Assembly: GCA_030156465.1 (NCBI GenBank)
Contig: JASGMO010000001.1
Coordinates: forward strand, 1-32,026
Length of the DNA: 32,026 nucleotides
Direction: 5' to 3'
Origin: Patescibacteria group bacterium
Lineage (GTDB): Bacteria; Patescibacteriota; Minisyncoccia; Minisyncoccales; Minisyncoccaceae
The notes under the pieces were generated by a model. That model saw only the letters and a program-made list of their open reading frames with translations. It did no database searches and had not been told where the DNA came from. This document shows, in pieces, positions 30,064 to 32,026 of this stretch (position 1 is the stretch's first letter; each line of letters begins with the position of its first letter). Made by a program: the position numbers and the translations under genes.

Positions 30064-31254
30064 ATGGCAGAGTTTACAAGAACAAAACCTCACTTGAATA
30101 TAGGAACCATTGGTCATGTTGACCACGGTAAGACTACTTTAAGTGCGGCAATATTACACGCTTTAGCTCTAAGAAGCGGAAGTGGGGCTGAAAAATCAGT
30201 TGAACAAATTGATTCAGCTCCTGAAGAAAAAGCAAGAGGTGTTACAATAAACATTTCTCATTTAGAGTACGAAACAGACAAGAGGCACTATGCTCACATT
30301 GATTGTCCAGGTCACGCTGATTATATTAAAAATATGATTACGGGTGCCGCTCAGATGGATGGAGCAATATTAGTTGTTGCTGCCACTGATGGCCCTATGC
30401 CTCAAACAAGAGAACATATTCTATTAGCTAAACAAGTCGGTTTACCATCTGTTGTAGTATTTTTAAACAAATGTGATATGGTTGAGGATACCGAAATGAT
30501 CGATCTAGTTGAGGACGAAGTAAGGGAATTATTGAAAAAATATGAATTTCCAGGTGATGAGCTTCCAGTAATTAGAGGCTCAGCTCTTAAAGCGTTAGAA
30601 GGAACATCTGTTGATGATGAATGGGTTAAAAAAGTATTGGAATTAATAGATCAATTAGACGCATATTTCCCCGAGCCAATTAGAGATAAAGAGAAACCAT
30701 TCCTTATGGCTATTGAAGATGTTTTCTCAATTGAAGGAAGAGGAACAGTTGCAACAGGAAGAATAGAAAGAGGAGCGATTAACTCTAACGAAGAAGTTGA
30801 AATTATTGGAATTAGACCAACAACTAAATCAACCGCTGTTTCAATAGAAATGTTTAATAAAACATTGACTTATGGAGAAGCAGGAGATAATGTTGGTATT
30901 CTATTAAGAGGATTAAAGAAGGAAGACATTGAAAGAGGTCAAGTATTAGCAAAACCAGGGACTATTACTCCTCACACTGAATTTACAGCACAAATCTATG
31001 TTTTAACAAAGGAAGAGGGGGGTAGACACACACCATTCTTCTCAGGATACAAACCACAATTCTTTATCAGAACAGCTGATATTACAGGTGATGTAGTTTT
31101 AGCAGAGGGAACAGAAATGGTTATGCCTGGTGATACAGTTGATGTTAATGTTAAGTTGATTGTGCCAGTAGCATTAGAAGAAAAACAAGGTTTTGCTATT
31201 AGAGAAGGTGGAAAAACAGTTGGCGCGGGAGTTATTACTAAGATTATAAAATAA
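30064..31254 (+). CDS. tuf: Elongation factor Tu
   Basis: EF-Tu delivers aminoacyl-tRNA to the ribosome. At 396 residues it is full length. G1 G-H-V-D-H-G-K-T-T, the switch I segment R-G-V-T-I-N, G3 D-C-P-G-H-A-D-Y, G4 N-K-C-D and G5 S-A-L-K are standard. Domain 2 has G-R-G-T-V-A-T-G-R-I-E-R-G and domain 3 G-G-R-H-T-P-F-F-S-G-Y-K-P-Q-F. The catalytic histidine after P-G-H is in place. It has its own promoter, and rpsJ follows after 6 nt. Confidence 0.98.
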   Translation: MAEFTRTKPHLNIGTIGHVDHGKTTLSAAILHALALRSGSGAEKSVEQIDSAPEEKARGVTINISHLEYETDKRHYAHIDCPGHADYIKNMITGAAQMDGAILVVAATDGPMPQTREHILLAKQVGLPSVVVFLNKCDMVEDTEMIDLVEDEVRELLKKYEFPGDELPVIRGSALKALEGTSVDDEWVKKVLELIDQLDAYFPEPIRDKEKPFLMAIEDVFSIEGRGTVATGRIERGAINSNEEVEIIGIRPTTKSTAVSIEMFNKTLTYGEAGDNVGILLRGLKKEDIERGQVLAKPGTITPHTEFTAQIYVLTKEEGGRHTPFFSGYKPQFFIRTADITGDVVLAEGTEMVMPGDTVDVNVKLIVPVALEEKQGFAIREGGKTVGAGVITKIIK

Positions 31255-31260
31255 TAGAAA

Positions 31261-31602
31261 ATGGCAGTGGAAACTTCAAAAAAAACAGAAAGTACGTCTA
31301 AACTTAGGATTAAGTTAAAGGCATATGATCATAAAATAATTGATAAGAGCGCTCAGCAGATAATAGACATGGCTATACGCTGTGGTGTGAAAACTGCTGG
31401 GCCAGTTCCTTTGCCAATAGAAATTAGCAAGTTTACAGTTAATAGGTCAACATTTGTTCATAAGCCATCAAGGGAGCAATTTGAAATGAGAGTTCATAAG
31501 AGAATAATAGATATTCTATCTCCAAATGCAAAGGTGGTTGAGTCATTAAAAACACTTAATCTACCGGCAGGAGTAGATACAGAAATTAAAAGTATTTTAT
31601 AA
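31261..31602 (+). CDS. rpsJ: Small ribosomal subunit protein uS10
   Basis: S10 belongs to the 30S head and, as NusE, to antitermination complexes. It has 113 residues, with an N-terminal extension of about 14 (M-A-V-E-T-S-K-K-T-E...) before the normal L-R-I-K-L-K-A-Y-D-H-K. P-V-P-L-P-I-E, S-R-E-Q-F-E-M-R-V-H-K-R-I-I-D-I and L-P-A-G-V-D-T-E-I are canonical. Tuf-rpsJ-rplC order links the str and S10 operons. A new promoter and a terminator-like structure follow before rplC. Confidence 0.97.
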   Translation: MAVETSKKTESTSKLRIKLKAYDHKIIDKSAQQIIDMAIRCGVKTAGPVPLPIEISKFTVNRSTFVHKPSREQFEMRVHKRIIDILSPNAKVVESLKTLNLPAGVDTEIKSIL

Positions 31603-31615
31603 ATGATAACAGGAA

Positions 31616-31621
31616 TATAAT
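31616..31621 (+). promoter_or_regulatory. Possible -10 box of the rplC transcript
   Basis: TATAAT in the 85-nt gap between rpsJ and rplC. The -35 is weak. The predicted start near 31628 would put the CTAG hairpins inside a leader of about 60 nt. Confidence 0.45.
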
Positions 31622-31642
31622 TTAATTAAATATGGTAACACG

Positions 31643-31676
31643 CTAGTCTTGTCTAGGCTGGTTGCCTAGATTTTTA
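31643..31676 (+). promoter_or_regulatory. Attenuator-like terminator hairpin in the rplC leader
   Basis: TCTAGGC (31652-31658), loop TGGTT, GCCTAGA (31664-31670), then TTTTTA. A third CTAG at 31643-31646 can pair with the left arm's CTAG (31653-31656) and break the terminator. The structure ends 12 nt before the rplC ATG. A protein or the ribosome could decide between the two forms. Confidence 0.65.
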
Positions 31677-31687
31677 TTGTAAATAAC

Positions 31688-32026
31688 ATGAAATTCATAT
31701 TAGGAAAAAAAATTGAAATGAGTCAGATATTCAAAGAAGATGGAACAGTGGTTCCAGTGACTTTGGTTAAAACGGAAGAATGTAATGTTGTTCAAGTAAA
31801 AACAAAAGACAATGATGGCTACGAAGCGGTTAAGATTGGTTTTGAAAATTTGCCAGAAAGAAAGATTAAAAAATCAGGAACACCATATAGACATTTAAAA
31901 GAGTTTAAGGGCGACATCAATGAAACAAAAGCGGGAGATAAAATTTCATTAGAAATTTTTCAACTAGGAGATAGAGTTAAGGTTTCCGGAGTATCTAAAG
32001 GAAAAGGATTCCAAGGAGCAGTTAAG
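31688..32026 (+). CDS. rplC: Large ribosomal subunit protein uL3, N-terminal part
   Basis: The window ends inside this gene; 113 codons are present. ATG 31688 gives M-K-F-I-L-G-K-K-I-E-M-S-Q-I-F-K-E-D-G-T-V-V-P-V-T, the normal L3 N-terminus (usually L-G-K-K-I-G-M-T-Q-I-F). The second strand region D-G-Y-E-A-V-K-I-G-F and V-S-G-V-S-K-G-K-G-F-Q-G (start of the conserved loop domain) are present. L3 is an early-binding 50S protein near the peptidyl transferase centre. It is the first gene after the leader and should be followed by rplD, rplW and the rest of the S10 operon. Confidence 0.97.
   Translation, partial: MKFILGKKIEMSQIFKEDGTVVPVTLVKTEECNVVQVKTKDNDGYEAVKIGFENLPERKIKKSGTPYRHLKEFKGDINETKAGDKISLEIFQLGDRVKVSGVSKGKGFQGAVK

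Overview
The window is strongly AT-rich, very gene-dense bacterial DNA. I infer a Patescibacteria/CPR genome, most like Parcubacteria. The reasons are compact or shortened versions of universal proteins (UvrA, UvrC, PrmC), dense operons with 1 to 41 nt overlaps, few Shine-Dalgarno sites, a ribosomal protein S12 with an insertion, and several short acidic proteins of unknown family. TGA is used as a stop (for example at the ends of the cysteine desulfurase, NifU and DUF167 genes), so this is the standard bacterial code and not the Gracilibacteria code.

Layout. (1) 1-129: the tail of an RRM-type RNA-binding protein and its terminator. (2) 131-5777: uvrB-uvrA-uvrC, the complete excinuclease set, with overlapping genes. 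UvrA lacks the insertion domain and UvrC lacks the C-terminal HhH region. (3) 5853-13663: a hypothetical membrane-anchored protein, then a tightly packed run of a tRNA-binding (Trbp111-like) protein, SIMPL protein, FKBP isomerase, family 4 uracil-DNA glycosylase, DUF167, DUF212, PrmC/HemK-like methyltransferase, UppP, AlkD-like protein and a TraD/VirD4-like ATPase. (4) 13719-15889: three acidic proteins of unknown function, one with a recent 85-bp duplication. (5) 15927-19882: a UvrD-type helicase fused to an Fe-S PD-(D/E)XK nuclease, then gpsA. (6) 19923-24812: ferredoxin, mnmA, cysteine desulfurase, NifU/IscU, DUF1858, a ComEC-like metallo-hydrolase and an enlarged adenylate-kinase-like protein. 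The first five look like a sulfur/Fe-S module serving tRNA thiolation. (7) 24793-24959: a well-defined but unrecognised small RNA gene with its own promoter, closing helix and terminator. (8) 24964-25286 on the minus strand: bL28 and tRNA-Pro(GGG). (9) 25345-26694: an M50 site-2 protease-like protein and an SDR oxidoreductase. (10) 26698-32026: the fused str/S10 cluster rpsL-rpsG-fusA-(small Phd-like protein)-tuf-rpsJ-rplC, cut off inside rplC.

Two themes stand out. DNA repair is concentrated here: UvrABC, UDG, an AlkD-like protein and a helicase-nuclease. In addition, seven transcription units (uvrB, the 6491 operon, the helicase, gpsA, ferredoxin, M50 protease, bL28) have a -10 box only 6 or 8 nt before the ATG, which predicts leaderless mRNAs. 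The ribosomal/translation-factor units (rpsL, tuf, rplC) have longer leaders, two of them with hairpins.

No CRISPR array, insertion sequence, prophage or rRNA gene was seen. The most novel-looking items are the orphan structured RNA at 24828-24958, the attenuator-like leader of rplC, the terminator-like hairpin inside the annotated 5' end of mnmA, and the natural insertion-domain-less UvrA.
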